DNA of 64,000 nucleotides from NCBI GenBank assembly GCA_947629335.1, contig CANRDI010000001.1, positions 310,001 to 374,000 of the forward strand. Direction: 5' to 3'. A program made the position numbers and the translations under genes. This document shows positions 50,968 through 59,826 of this stretch, piece after piece. Each line of letters opens with the position of its first letter. Position 1 is the first letter of the stretch. The notes under the pieces are model-generated. The model worked only from the letters and a program-made list of their open reading frames with translations. It was not told where the DNA came from and did not search any database. Source of the DNA: an uncultured Clostridia bacterium (GTDB taxonomy: Bacteria > Bacillota > Clostridia > Oscillospirales > Ruminococcaceae).

Positions 50968-53316
50968 ATGACTTTAAAAGAACTTTCTGTCGGTCAGTCG
51001 GCTATCATTACCAAAACAGGCGGAGAAGGCTCTCTGAGACAACATTTCCTCGATATGGGCGTTATTCCGGGAGCTAAGATAACTCTGGTAAAATTTGCGC
51101 CTATGGGAGACCCCGCAGAGTTTCAGATACAAGGTTATGAGCTGACATTAAGACTGGCGGACGCGGAAAAGATAGAGGCTCAGCCGCTTGAAGCCGAAAC
51201 TAAAGAGCCTATTCTCTCAAACGAGGCAAAAAGGAAAAAAGCTCATCCCGGATTTGGCGAGGGCGGAAAATATCATGTAAAAGCGGACGAAAACCCGCTG
51301 CCTAAAGGCACGACGCTTACATTTGCCCTTGCGGGAAACCAAAACTGCGGTAAAACTACGCTTTTTAATCAGCTTACGGGTTCTAACCGCCACGTCGGAA
51401 ATTTTCCTGGAGTAACTGTTGACCGAAAAGACGGCGTGATAAAAAATCACCCCGACACGCTTGTGACTGATCTTCCGGGAATATACTCCATGTCGCCGTA
51501 TACGAGCGAAGAGATTGTTACGCGCGAGTTTATAATAAAAGAAAAACCAAAAGGCATTATAAATATTGTTGACGCGACAAATATTGAACGAAACCTTTAC
51601 CTTACCATGCAGCTTATGGAACTGAACGTGCCGATGGTATTGGCGCTTAATATGATGGACGAAATGCGTGAAAACGGCGGCTCGGTATTGATAAACGAGC
51701 TTGAAGATATGCTCGGCATTCCCGTTGTTCCTATTTCGGCGGCTAAAAACGAGGGTATAGACGAGCTTATAAGCCATGCGCTGCATGTAGCTTATTATCA
51801 GGAAAAACCGGGGCGGATAGATTTCTGCGGAAAAAACGACAACGGCGGCGCTGTACACCGCTGTTTGCACGGGATCATGGAGCTTATCGAAGATCATGCG
51901 ATAAAAGCGGATATTCCCCTAAGATTTGCCGCAAGCAAGATTGTCGAAGGCGATAAACTCATAGAAAACGCGCTTGAACTGACGCAGAATGAAAAGGAAA
52001 TGATCGAGCATATCGTCTGTCAAATGGAAGAAGAACGCGGACTTGACAGAAGCGCCGCGATAGCGGATATGCGGTTTACATTTATAAACAAACTCGTAAA
52101 GGCAGCCGTAGTAAAGCCCCACGAAAGCAAAGAGCGCGAGCGCAGCAAAAAAATAGACAGGATATTAACAGGAAAATACACGGCGATACCCTCGTTTATC
52201 ATAATTATGTCGGCGGTATTTTTCCTTACATTCAACGTCATCGGAGCATTTTTGCAGGATAAGCTCGAAATCGGCATAAACGCGCTTTCAGAACTTACGG
52301 ACAAAGCCCTTACGGCAATGAACGTAAATGAGGTAGTACATTCGCTCGTCATTGACGGGATATTCACCGGCGTCGGAAGTATACTTAGCTTTCTGCCTGT
52401 TATAGTTGTGCTGTTTTTCTTTTTGTCAATGCTTGAGGACAGCGGCTATATGGCGAGAGTGGCGTTTGTAATGGATAAACTTTTGAGAAAGATAGGGCTT
52501 TCGGGACGGAGCGTTGTTCCGATGCTTATAGGATTTGGTTGTACAGTGCCTGCAATAATGGCTTCAAGAACTCTCCCGTCGGAACGCGACAGGAAAATGA
52601 CTATAATGCTGACGCCGTTTATGAGCTGTTCAGCAAAACTGCCAATATACAGTTTTTTCGCAAATGCATTCTTCCCCGATATTGCGGGATTAGTGATGAT
52701 AGCGCTGTATTTCGGAGGAATATTGACGGGTATCATCGCGGCGCTTATTTCAAGAAGTACGGCTTTTCGCGGAGAAGCTGTACCGTTTGTAATGGAACTT
52801 CCGAACTATCGTATGCCCGGAGCGAAGAATGTCGGCATGCTTATGTGGGAAAAGGCAAAGGATTTTTTACAGCGTGCGTTTACTGTTATTTTCATTGCGG
52901 CGATAGTTATTTGGTTTTTACAGAGTTTCAATTATAAATTTACGCTTGTGGAAAACTCTCAGGAGAGCATTTTAGCGGGAATTGCGGGATTTATTGCTCC
53001 GATTTTCAAGCCGCTTGGGTTTGGGGACTGGAGGATATGTACTTCGCTCATTGCTGGATTTATGGCAAAAGAGAGTGTAGTTTCGTCGATAAACGTGCTT
53101 TTCGGAACAACAGAGGGGCTTTTAGAATTGCTTTCAGCGGCGGACACAGCTGCGCTCTTAACGTTCTGTCTGTTGTATACGCCGTGTGTTGCGGCAATTT
53201 CTGCGGTCAAGCGCGAGCTTGGCGGGAAATGGGCGTTTGGGGTAGTTATAGGGCAATGTGCAGTTGCATGGGTAATGGCGTTTATTGTGAGAATGGCAGG
53301 ACATTTACTGATATAA
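50968..53316 (+). CDS. feoB: Ferrous iron transporter, FeoA-FeoB fusion
   Basis: Fe2+ uptake system. Residues ~1-75 are a FeoA SH3-like domain (MTLKELSVGQSAIITKTGGEG ... FLDMGVIPGA). A linker of about 45 residues leads to the FeoB G domain (G1 GNQNCGKTT, G2 GNFPGVTV, G3 DLPGIYSM, G4 NMMDE) and the helical GDI region. The membrane part has two Gate motifs (GRSVVPMLIGFGCTVPAIMA and the later MAKESVVSS) and a TPCVAAI segment. The frame allows an ATG at 50956, but that overlaps the AGGAG site; ATG 50968 gives the usual FeoA start. Separate feoA genes are the commoner arrangement. Confidence 0.95.
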   Translation: MTLKELSVGQSAIITKTGGEGSLRQHFLDMGVIPGAKITLVKFAPMGDPAEFQIQGYELTLRLADAEKIEAQPLEAETKEPILSNEAKRKKAHPGFGEGGKYHVKADENPLPKGTTLTFALAGNQNCGKTTLFNQLTGSNRHVGNFPGVTVDRKDGVIKNHPDTLVTDLPGIYSMSPYTSEEIVTREFIIKEKPKGIINIVDATNIERNLYLTMQLMELNVPMVLALNMMDEMRENGGSVLINELEDMLGIPVVPISAAKNEGIDELISHALHVAYYQEKPGRIDFCGKNDNGGAVHRCLHGIMELIEDHAIKADIPLRFAASKIVEGDKLIENALELTQNEKEMIEHIVCQMEEERGLDRSAAIADMRFTFINKLVKAAVVKPHESKERERSKKIDRILTGKYTAIPSFIIIMSAVFFLTFNVIGAFLQDKLEIGINALSELTDKALTAMNVNEVVHSLVIDGIFTGVGSILSFLPVIVVLFFFLSMLEDSGYMARVAFVMDKLLRKIGLSGRSVVPMLIGFGCTVPAIMASRTLPSERDRKMTIMLTPFMSCSAKLPIYSFFANAFFPDIAGLVMIALYFGGILTGIIAALISRSTAFRGEAVPFVMELPNYRMPGAKNVGMLMWEKAKDFLQRAFTVIFIAAIVIWFLQSFNYKFTLVENSQESILAGIAGFIAPIFKPLGFGDWRICTSLIAGFMAKESVVSSINVLFGTTEGLLELLSAADTAALLTFCLLYTPCVAAISAVKRELGGKWAFGVVIGQCAVAWVMAFIVRMAGHLLI

Positions 53317-53329
53317 GAGCTAAGACGGA

Positions 53330-53820
53330 CAGCATTTCCGCTCTCCGACCGCCGCGCAAGCGGCGGCACATAAGTTTTTTGAAAAGGAGTTTGAGGGAAA
53401 ACTTTTTTTCAAAAAAGTTTTCCCTCAATAGGGGTACGGGAGAAGCGCCCCCGCAATTGCGTAAGGTGCGTGCGTTTGAGCCAAAGCAAAAAATAAAAAC
53501 CACAAGGGAGAAAACCTTTTGAAAAAGGTTTTCTCCCTTGAACCCTCTTTCCAAAACTTTTATGTGCCGCGCCTTGCGGCACGGTCGGAGAGTGGAAGCA
53601 CTTTTCCCTTACTGAAAGTAACATAAAAGTTTTAAAAAGGGGGTTGGGGGGAAAAATTTTGTTTTCCCCCCAACGGGGGTGCGTGTGCAGCACCCCCTCA
53701 AATTCGTCAAAGAAAAAAACGTAAGGGAGAAAACCTTTTGAAAAAGGTTTTCTCCCTTGACCCTCTTTCCAAAACTTTTATGTGCCGCGCCTTGCGGCAC
53801 GGTCGGAAAGAGTAAACGAT
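53330..53820. repeat. Dispersed palindromic repeat cluster 6 (four hairpins)
   Basis: Gap between feoB and the ABC exporter genes. Outer module CGGACAGCATTTCCGCTCTCCG-ACC-GCCGC..GCGGC, in inverted orientation, starts at 53330. Hairpins: TTGAGGGAAAAC arms (53391-53428), CAAGGGAGAAAACC arms (53503-53540), GTTGGGGGGAAAA arms (53643-53674) and AAGGGAGAAAACC arms (53723-53759). Copies of CCAAAACTTTTATGTGCCGCGCC-TTGCGGCACGGTCGGA follow the second and fourth. It probably terminates both converging transcripts. Confidence 0.85.
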
Positions 53821-53826
53821 ATTCTT

Positions 53827-55710
53827 TCAATTGTCCGCTAATCCTTTCCAAAGATCCGCATATCTTCCCCCTAATTCCAACAACTCTGCGTGCGTTCCGC
53901 GCTCAATAATACTCCCGTGTTCAAGAACCATTATTGCGTTCGATTTTCGTACCGTCGAAAGCCTGTGTGCAATTACAAATGTTGTGCGCTGTTCCATAAG
54001 CGCGTCCATACCATGCTCAATATGCTGTTCCGTGCGCGTATCTACCGAACTTGTCGCTTCGTCAAGTATAAGTATCGGCGCTTTTGATATTGCCGCACGC
54101 GCAATATTCAACAACTGCCGCTGTCCTTGTGAAAGATTTGCACCGTCGTTTTCAAGCACCGTATCATAGCCGTTCGGAAGCTGTTCAATAAACGAATGAG
54201 CCGACGCAGTTTCAGCGGCTTTTATAACTTCTTCGTCCGTTGCGTCAAGCCGCCCGTAGCGGATATTTTCGCGTACTGTTCCCGTAAACAGGTGGGTATC
54301 CTGTAAGACCATTGCAATATTTGACCGCAAAAAACCTCTGTCAATTTTTTCAATATCTATGCCGTCAACAGTTATCCTGCCGTCCTGAATATCATAAAAC
54401 CTCGAAAGCAGATTTGTCACGGTAGTTTTTCCAGCACCCGTAGACCCTACAAACGCTATCTTCTGTCCGGGTTTTGCGTAGAGCGATATATCGTGAAGTA
54501 CTGTAACATCGGGCGTATAACCGAAATTGACGTGTTCTAAAACAATATTTCCTTCAATTTTGTCCATTTGTACAGTTTCTTTATCAATAGGCTCCGAAGG
54601 CGTGTCAAATACCTCAAAAACACGCTCTGCTCCCGCAAGCGCCGCGAAAACTGTATTTATCTGTGTTGCAACTTCATTTATCGGACGATTGAACTGGCGG
54701 GTGTAATTGAGCGACACGGTAAGTCCTCCGATATCAAATGTTTTCATTGCAATCATAATTCCGCCCACACACGCGGAAATTGCATAAACCATATTGCAAA
54801 GCTGGTGAGTGACGGGTCCCATAATTCCCGATCGGAACTGTGCCTGCTCCTGAGCTGAACGCAGCTTGTCGTTGAGATATGAAAACTCGTCTACGGAAAT
54901 GCTCTCGTGATTGAATACCTTTACGACCTTCTGCCCCGAAATTATTTCTTCCGAAAAACCGTTTAACATACCCAAACAGCGCTGTTGTGCGGAATATGCC
55001 GCTCTGCCTTTTTTCATTATGAGCCGCGCAAGAAACGTCAATATCGGCGTGCTTACAATAGTTATCGCGCCCAAAATAGGATTTGTAACAAGCATTAAAA
55101 CGATAGTTCCCGAAATTGTAAGAACTCCCGAAATTATCTGTATAAGTGTTGTATTAAGCATTTCGCCGACAGTATCCGTATCGTTTGTAAATCTCGACAT
55201 TATATCTCCGACGGAATTTACGTCAAAATATCTTACAGGAAGCGTCTGTAGCTTTTCAAAAAGCTCCTTTCTCATTCTCACAAGCGTTTTTTGAGAAGCT
55301 CTGAGCATAAGCCGCTGCTGAGCCCATTGGGTGAAAACCGAAATTCCGTAAATGACCGCAAGAAATATGAGCCATACGCCGAGCCCCCTCAGTCTGTCTG
55401 AAAAGTCGGGGTTATTTTCGTCATAGTAGATAAATTTGTTTATTATCGGTCTTAGCAGATACCCAGCCGCAAGTGTGGACACGGTATTTATAATCGAGCA
55501 GAAAAGTGCCGAAATAATAAGTCCGCGCTCTTTTGAAACATATTTTATAAGCCTTATAACGGCGGCTTTGGTATCCTTTGGTTTTCCGCCCGACGTCATT
55601 GCGCGCTCGCGCCCCGCATTCCTTGCGAGGTTTATTTCCTTTTTCTTTGTCGAGGAAAACTTCATCCTGCTGTATTTTTCCTCAATACGAGCCGCTCGTT
55701 TTTCATTCAT
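53827..55710 (-). CDS. ABC exporter subunit with canonical catalytic site
   Basis: Type IV (multidrug/lipid) ABC half-transporter of 627 residues. A basic N-terminal tail precedes six TM helices and an NBD with Walker A GSTGAGKTT, signature LSQGQRQ, Walker B LILDEATSSVD with the catalytic Glu, and H-loop IAHRLST. With its upstream partner, which has a degenerate site, it forms a heterodimeric exporter like BmrCD or TM287/288. GGAGGG precedes the ATG, which overlaps the partner's stop by eight bases. Substrate unknown. Confidence 0.93.
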   Translation of the reverse strand: MNEKRAARIEEKYSRMKFSSTKKKEINLARNAGRERAMTSGGKPKDTKAAVIRLIKYVSKERGLIISALFCSIINTVSTLAAGYLLRPIINKFIYYDENNPDFSDRLRGLGVWLIFLAVIYGISVFTQWAQQRLMLRASQKTLVRMRKELFEKLQTLPVRYFDVNSVGDIMSRFTNDTDTVGEMLNTTLIQIISGVLTISGTIVLMLVTNPILGAITIVSTPILTFLARLIMKKGRAAYSAQQRCLGMLNGFSEEIISGQKVVKVFNHESISVDEFSYLNDKLRSAQEQAQFRSGIMGPVTHQLCNMVYAISACVGGIMIAMKTFDIGGLTVSLNYTRQFNRPINEVATQINTVFAALAGAERVFEVFDTPSEPIDKETVQMDKIEGNIVLEHVNFGYTPDVTVLHDISLYAKPGQKIAFVGSTGAGKTTVTNLLSRFYDIQDGRITVDGIDIEKIDRGFLRSNIAMVLQDTHLFTGTVRENIRYGRLDATDEEVIKAAETASAHSFIEQLPNGYDTVLENDGANLSQGQRQLLNIARAAISKAPILILDEATSSVDTRTEQHIEHGMDALMEQRTTFVIAHRLSTVRKSNAIMVLEHGSIIERGTHAELLELGGRYADLWKGLADN

Positions 55711-57463
55711 TTTCGTTTCCCTCCTCGTCGTCTGTCTGAGAGAAATATATTTCGCGGTATGCTTTGCAGGTCTTTAAAAGTTCGCTGTGAGTTCCCGTGC
55801 CTGTTATTTCTCCGTCGTCAAGCACGATTATTTTATCCGCGTCAATTACCGAGGAAATCCTCTGTGCAATAATTATCTTAGTAATTTCGGGCAGTTTTTC
55901 ACGAAGCCCTCGCCTTATCTCAGCGTCCGTCGCCGTATCTACAGCGGAAGTCGAGTCGTCGAATATCATAATTTTCGGCGATTTCAAAAGCGCTCTTGCT
56001 ATACAAAGCCTTTGGCGCTGTCCGCCCGAAAGATTTGCGCCGCCTTGTCCAAGCTCCGTTTCATATCCGTCGGGAAACGACATTATAAAATCGTGCGCGC
56101 AGGCTATTTTGCAGGCATTTACAAGTTCCGCGTCCGTGGCTTCTTCGTTTCCCCAGCGCAGATTTTCCGAAATTGTCCCCGAAAACAGCGTGTTTTTCTG
56201 TAAAACGACCGAAACGCTCTCTCTAAGTTCCGACAAAGAAAGCTCTTTTACATTTACTCCGTCGGCGTAAACCTCGCCGCTGTCCGTGTCATAAAGCCTC
56301 GGTATCAATGAAATGAGCGTTGTTTTTCCCGAACCTGTCGAACCTATAATACCGACGGTCTCTCCCGTATCTATCTTAAAACTTATGTTATTTAGCACAG
56401 GCTTTTTGGCGTCTTTGAAATATCTGAACGAAACGTTTTTAAACTCGATTGCGCCGCTTTTTATAACATGATATTTTTGCGTCGATTTTTCGTCGGATAT
56501 AGCGGGAACCGTACTCAAAACTTCCTGAATTCTCTTGTCGGACGCTGCGGCTCTTGTTCCTTGGAGAAAAATATTCGCCATAAAGTTGAGCGCCGTCAAT
56601 ACCTGTGAAAGATAAGTAATAAACGCCGTCAGTTTTCCGACTTCCATATCTCCTATCATTATCTGCCTGCCCGCGCCCCATACAACGATAAGCGTTGTTA
56701 TATTTACCGCAAGCGCCGAAACGGGCTGCATAAGTATCATGACTTTAAGCGCTCTTATGCTCTTTTCCATAAGGGCGGTATTTATCTTTCCGAATTTTGA
56801 CTTTTCAAAATTCTCCCGCACAAACGATTTAATGACCTTAATGCCCGTGACAGCTTCTCCTACACCCGTATTAAGACCGTCGATATGCTCCTGCATAACG
56901 GTATAGCGAGGGGATGCGGTTTTTATGATAAGAAAAGTCGCCAGCGCCAAAAACGGAACGACTATGAAAATGACCCATGCGATATTCGGACTTAAAACGA
57001 ACGACATTACAAGCGCTCCGATAAGCATAACGGGGCTTCTGAAAAAGCCTCTCAAAAGCGACTGCATAAAGGTCTGTATCTGTGTGATGTCGTTTGTGAC
57101 ACGGGTAATGAGCGAGCCTGTGGAAAATCGGTCAATGTCCGAAAATGAAAGCGTCTGTATCTTTTCAAAGACATCTTTTCTGACGCCTGCGGCGGTCCTT
57201 GCCGCGCCTCTTATTGCGAAAAATGCTCCCAAAACGCCTGTTATAAGCATTCCTACGGCAACGCAGAGCATAACGACGCCGTTTTCGATTATGTACCGAA
57301 TATCCTCGCTTGCCGCGTTATTGTTTATGACGCTTGCCTTATTTATGATATTTGCGCTTATAAACGGCAGGAAGAACTCCCCGCTTGCTTCAAGTATCAT
57401 AAACAACGGACCTAAAATAAAGCAAGCAAGATTTTTCCTTACATGTTCTTTATACTTACCCAA
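55703..57463 (-). CDS. ABC exporter subunit with degenerate catalytic site
   Basis: A 586-residue half-transporter with six TM helices and an NBD carrying Walker A GSTGSGKTT and signature LSGGQRQR. Walker B is IMIFDDSTSAVD (Asp for the catalytic Glu) and the H-loop is IIAQRISS (Gln for His). One degenerate and one canonical composite site is the rule in heterodimeric exporters. The start is TTG at 57463, preceded by AGAGGGG. It is first in a two-gene operon. Confidence 0.93.
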   Translation of the reverse strand: MGKYKEHVRKNLACFILGPLFMILEASGEFFLPFISANIINKASVINNNAASEDIRYIIENGVVMLCVAVGMLITGVLGAFFAIRGAARTAAGVRKDVFEKIQTLSFSDIDRFSTGSLITRVTNDITQIQTFMQSLLRGFFRSPVMLIGALVMSFVLSPNIAWVIFIVVPFLALATFLIIKTASPRYTVMQEHIDGLNTGVGEAVTGIKVIKSFVRENFEKSKFGKINTALMEKSIRALKVMILMQPVSALAVNITTLIVVWGAGRQIMIGDMEVGKLTAFITYLSQVLTALNFMANIFLQGTRAAASDKRIQEVLSTVPAISDEKSTQKYHVIKSGAIEFKNVSFRYFKDAKKPVLNNISFKIDTGETVGIIGSTGSGKTTLISLIPRLYDTDSGEVYADGVNVKELSLSELRESVSVVLQKNTLFSGTISENLRWGNEEATDAELVNACKIACAHDFIMSFPDGYETELGQGGANLSGGQRQRLCIARALLKSPKIMIFDDSTSAVDTATDAEIRRGLREKLPEITKIIIAQRISSVIDADKIIVLDDGEITGTGTHSELLKTCKAYREIYFSQTDDEEGNENE

Positions 57464-57668
57464 AATTATCCCCTCTTCGTCGTATTATCATATCTATTAT
57501 AGCACAATTTGTAGAACTTTTGTAAAATTTTTTGTAATTTTTTATTTGAATAACTGCCATGAACAATTTGAGCCGACAATAAACCGAAAGAAAATATCCG
57601 CAAAAACTTATAAAAAAATCCGAACGGAAACTGAAATTTCCCGTTCGGACTTTGTTTCAATATTTGTT

Positions 57669-58568
57669 TTACTCTTTTAATTGTGAAAAAACTTCTGCTG
57701 TACGAGCTGTCGGGCGCTCGAAATATACCGAATTGACATATACAATCTTCGCTCCGCCGCTTATCATAGCCGCAAGCGTCTTATCCGCTTTTATTTTCGG
57801 TTCGGTCAGCTTGTCGCTTGCAATTATATATTCGGGAACAACTCCCTCACATTCTTTCGGCAAAACATAACCGCTCTTTTTGCACAAATTTTCTCCGCAC
57901 AGTTCTAATACCGCTCCCGCAAACGTTTCACTTCCCGCTATTGTCAGCTTTTCCGTCAAGTATACAAAGCTCCCAAGCTCCGCCGCCGCGCTTTCAAGCC
58001 TGTTCCGCGCGTTATTTGCCGTTTCGACAGCTTTAAGTTTTCCCGAATTATCCGCTTCTCTTCCGTAAAACGCCGCAGCAGTTTCCCTGTACATTGCATA
58101 ATAATCGTCTAAACTTTCGGGCGTTTTCGGCGTAAGCACAGCTATCCCCGCGCGGTTCAGCGTGTAAATGTCCCTTTCAGACAAAAGCGACAGCGTAAAT
58201 ACAGCGTCGGGCGCAAGTTCTATTATTGCGTCTATATCGGGATTTTCCGTGCTTCCCACTGTTTTGAGCGAGAGGTCTTCGGGATAGTCGCAATAGCTGC
58301 TCACAGCAACCAAAGTGTTTTGAAAACCAAGCTCGCAAATGATCTCCGTCATTGCAGGCGAAAGCGACACTGCCCTTTCGACCGCCTTTTCGAGCCTTTG
58401 TCCGCAGCTTTCCGCAGGAAACGATTTTTCTTCTTCGCCTATATTATCGGTATCTGATACGACTATTTCCGACGGATAATATTCCGTATTCTCACAGCCG
58501 CTCAATACTGCCGCGCACAAAAATGCCGCAATGACCGCTTTTAACGGCTTTATTTTTTTTAACATCAT
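57669..58568 (-). CDS. BtuF/FhuD-like substrate-binding lipoprotein (orphan)
   Basis: Periplasmic-binding-protein family (helical-backbone type) for corrinoids or iron chelates. The lipobox is LSGC after a basic and hydrophobic signal (KKIKPLKAVIAAFLCAAV). The fold's typical starts are visible: AVSLSPAMTEIICELG, SSYCDYPEDLSLKTVGS, NPDIDAIIELAPDAVFT and the closing AKIVYVNSVYFERPTARTAEVFSQL. The open frame extends to 58658, but GGAG before a double ATG at 58568 gives a normal signal peptide. No permease or ATPase gene is adjacent, so its partner must lie elsewhere. Confidence 0.85.
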   Translation of the reverse strand: MMLKKIKPLKAVIAAFLCAAVLSGCENTEYYPSEIVVSDTDNIGEEEKSFPAESCGQRLEKAVERAVSLSPAMTEIICELGFQNTLVAVSSYCDYPEDLSLKTVGSTENPDIDAIIELAPDAVFTLSLLSERDIYTLNRAGIAVLTPKTPESLDDYYAMYRETAAAFYGREADNSGKLKAVETANNARNRLESAAAELGSFVYLTEKLTIAGSETFAGAVLELCGENLCKKSGYVLPKECEGVVPEYIIASDKLTEPKIKADKTLAAMISGGAKIVYVNSVYFERPTARTAEVFSQLKE

Positions 58569-58661
58569 TTCATTGCTCCAAATTGCTAAGTGTTTTAAGT
58601 TCATAAAAGCTAAACAGTATCTAAGCTGTTTTATTTTCGCCAAATACTGCGCTTTCATCCG

Positions 58662-59825
58662 TCAATACTCCAGACCCAGTTCTATCCTGCCCGAAAGCCA
58701 TTCGACAAACTGTTTCGCAGTCCTCGGAGAACGCCCGCTGTGCCTGAGCGCAAACCTCTCCGCCGCGTCATCGATCCGCGTTTCTTCTATATCTATCCCC
58801 TTGTCCTCGCAGAGCTGGTGAACTATATTCAAGTAAAGCTGTTTATCGGGCTTTGAAAACGTTATAAACAGACCGAACCTGTCCGAAAGCGACATACTTT
58901 CGTCAATTGCGTCAGCTGCGGATATTTCACGCTCTGCAACCGTTTCGCGGATTATTTTCCTGCGGTTTGTCGTCGCATATATAAGGATATTTTCGGGCTT
59001 TGCCGAAAGCGAACCGTCGAGCGTTGCTTTAAGCACCGCAAACCTGTCGTCAACCTCCGAAAACGAAAGATCGTCTATCATAACTATGAATTTCAGATCT
59101 GTCTTTCCCAGTATCTCAAATAGCGACGGCAAAAGTTTTATATCTTCTTTTGCTATCTCAACCATTCTCAGTTCTTTAAACTCGTTGAAAACAGCCTTTA
59201 CCGTCGAGGATTTTCCCGCTCCCCTGTCGCCGTATAAAAGTATATTCTGCGCGGGACGTCCTTTCAGAAAACAGAGGGTATTTTCTATGACCTGTTTTCG
59301 CTGTATCTCGTAGTTTTTAAGGTCTTTGAGCGTTATCGGGTCAGGATTTTCAATGGGCTTCAGTTCTCCGTTATAGATAAACGCACGGTATTTTGCGAAA
59401 ACGCCGCTTCCGTTATTGCGGACGAAATCGAGGAAATAATCCGCGTCATAATCGAAAAATCCGTTTTCAAAATCGGGCATGGCAAATACAGCCTTCGTAC
59501 CTGTTGTTTCGGCAAGTTCGAGCTTCAGCTTCGGCGCGCTCACCGAGACTATCCCGCGTATTACCTCAATATCATATTCAATTGCTTTTCTGCGCGCAAT
59601 AGTCGGCTCTTTTGCACATTTTTCCACAAGCGGAGAATATGTATATTTAAGCAGGTCGCAAAAATATTCTCCGAGGGTCATGTTCTTTTCTGCAAGCGTG
59701 TTTATTATCACCGCATAACATTCCGTCGCCTTTTCGTCGCTTTTTGCACATTCCGCCAGACATTTTACAATCTTGTCGTTTTTAATATCAAATGCACAAA
59801 AAGATATTGCCCTTGTAAAATCCAT
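58662..59825 (-). CDS. DUF815 AAA-type ATPase
   Basis: An uncharacterised P-loop ATPase conserved in Firmicutes. The N-terminal ~190 residues are helical and divergent. The AAA core follows: Walker A YGDRGAGKSS (residues ~216-225), Walker B FIVMIDDLSF, sensor 1 YATTNRR and an arginine-rich lid (SDRFGLFITF). The length of 387 is typical. It lies one base downstream of dusB and 93 bases upstream of the lipoprotein gene; co-transcription is likely. Function unknown. Confidence 0.88.
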   Translation of the reverse strand: MDFTRAISFCAFDIKNDKIVKCLAECAKSDEKATECYAVIINTLAEKNMTLGEYFCDLLKYTYSPLVEKCAKEPTIARRKAIEYDIEVIRGIVSVSAPKLKLELAETTGTKAVFAMPDFENGFFDYDADYFLDFVRNNGSGVFAKYRAFIYNGELKPIENPDPITLKDLKNYEIQRKQVIENTLCFLKGRPAQNILLYGDRGAGKSSTVKAVFNEFKELRMVEIAKEDIKLLPSLFEILGKTDLKFIVMIDDLSFSEVDDRFAVLKATLDGSLSAKPENILIYATTNRRKIIRETVAEREISAADAIDESMSLSDRFGLFITFSKPDKQLYLNIVHQLCEDKGIDIEETRIDDAAERFALRHSGRSPRTAKQFVEWLSGRIELGLEY

Positions 59826-59826
59826 T

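Noticed and set aside
50883-51077. Small open frame before feoB that could be a separate feoA
   Set aside because: The FeoA domain is in frame with feoB from 50968; this frame gives unrelated sequence.
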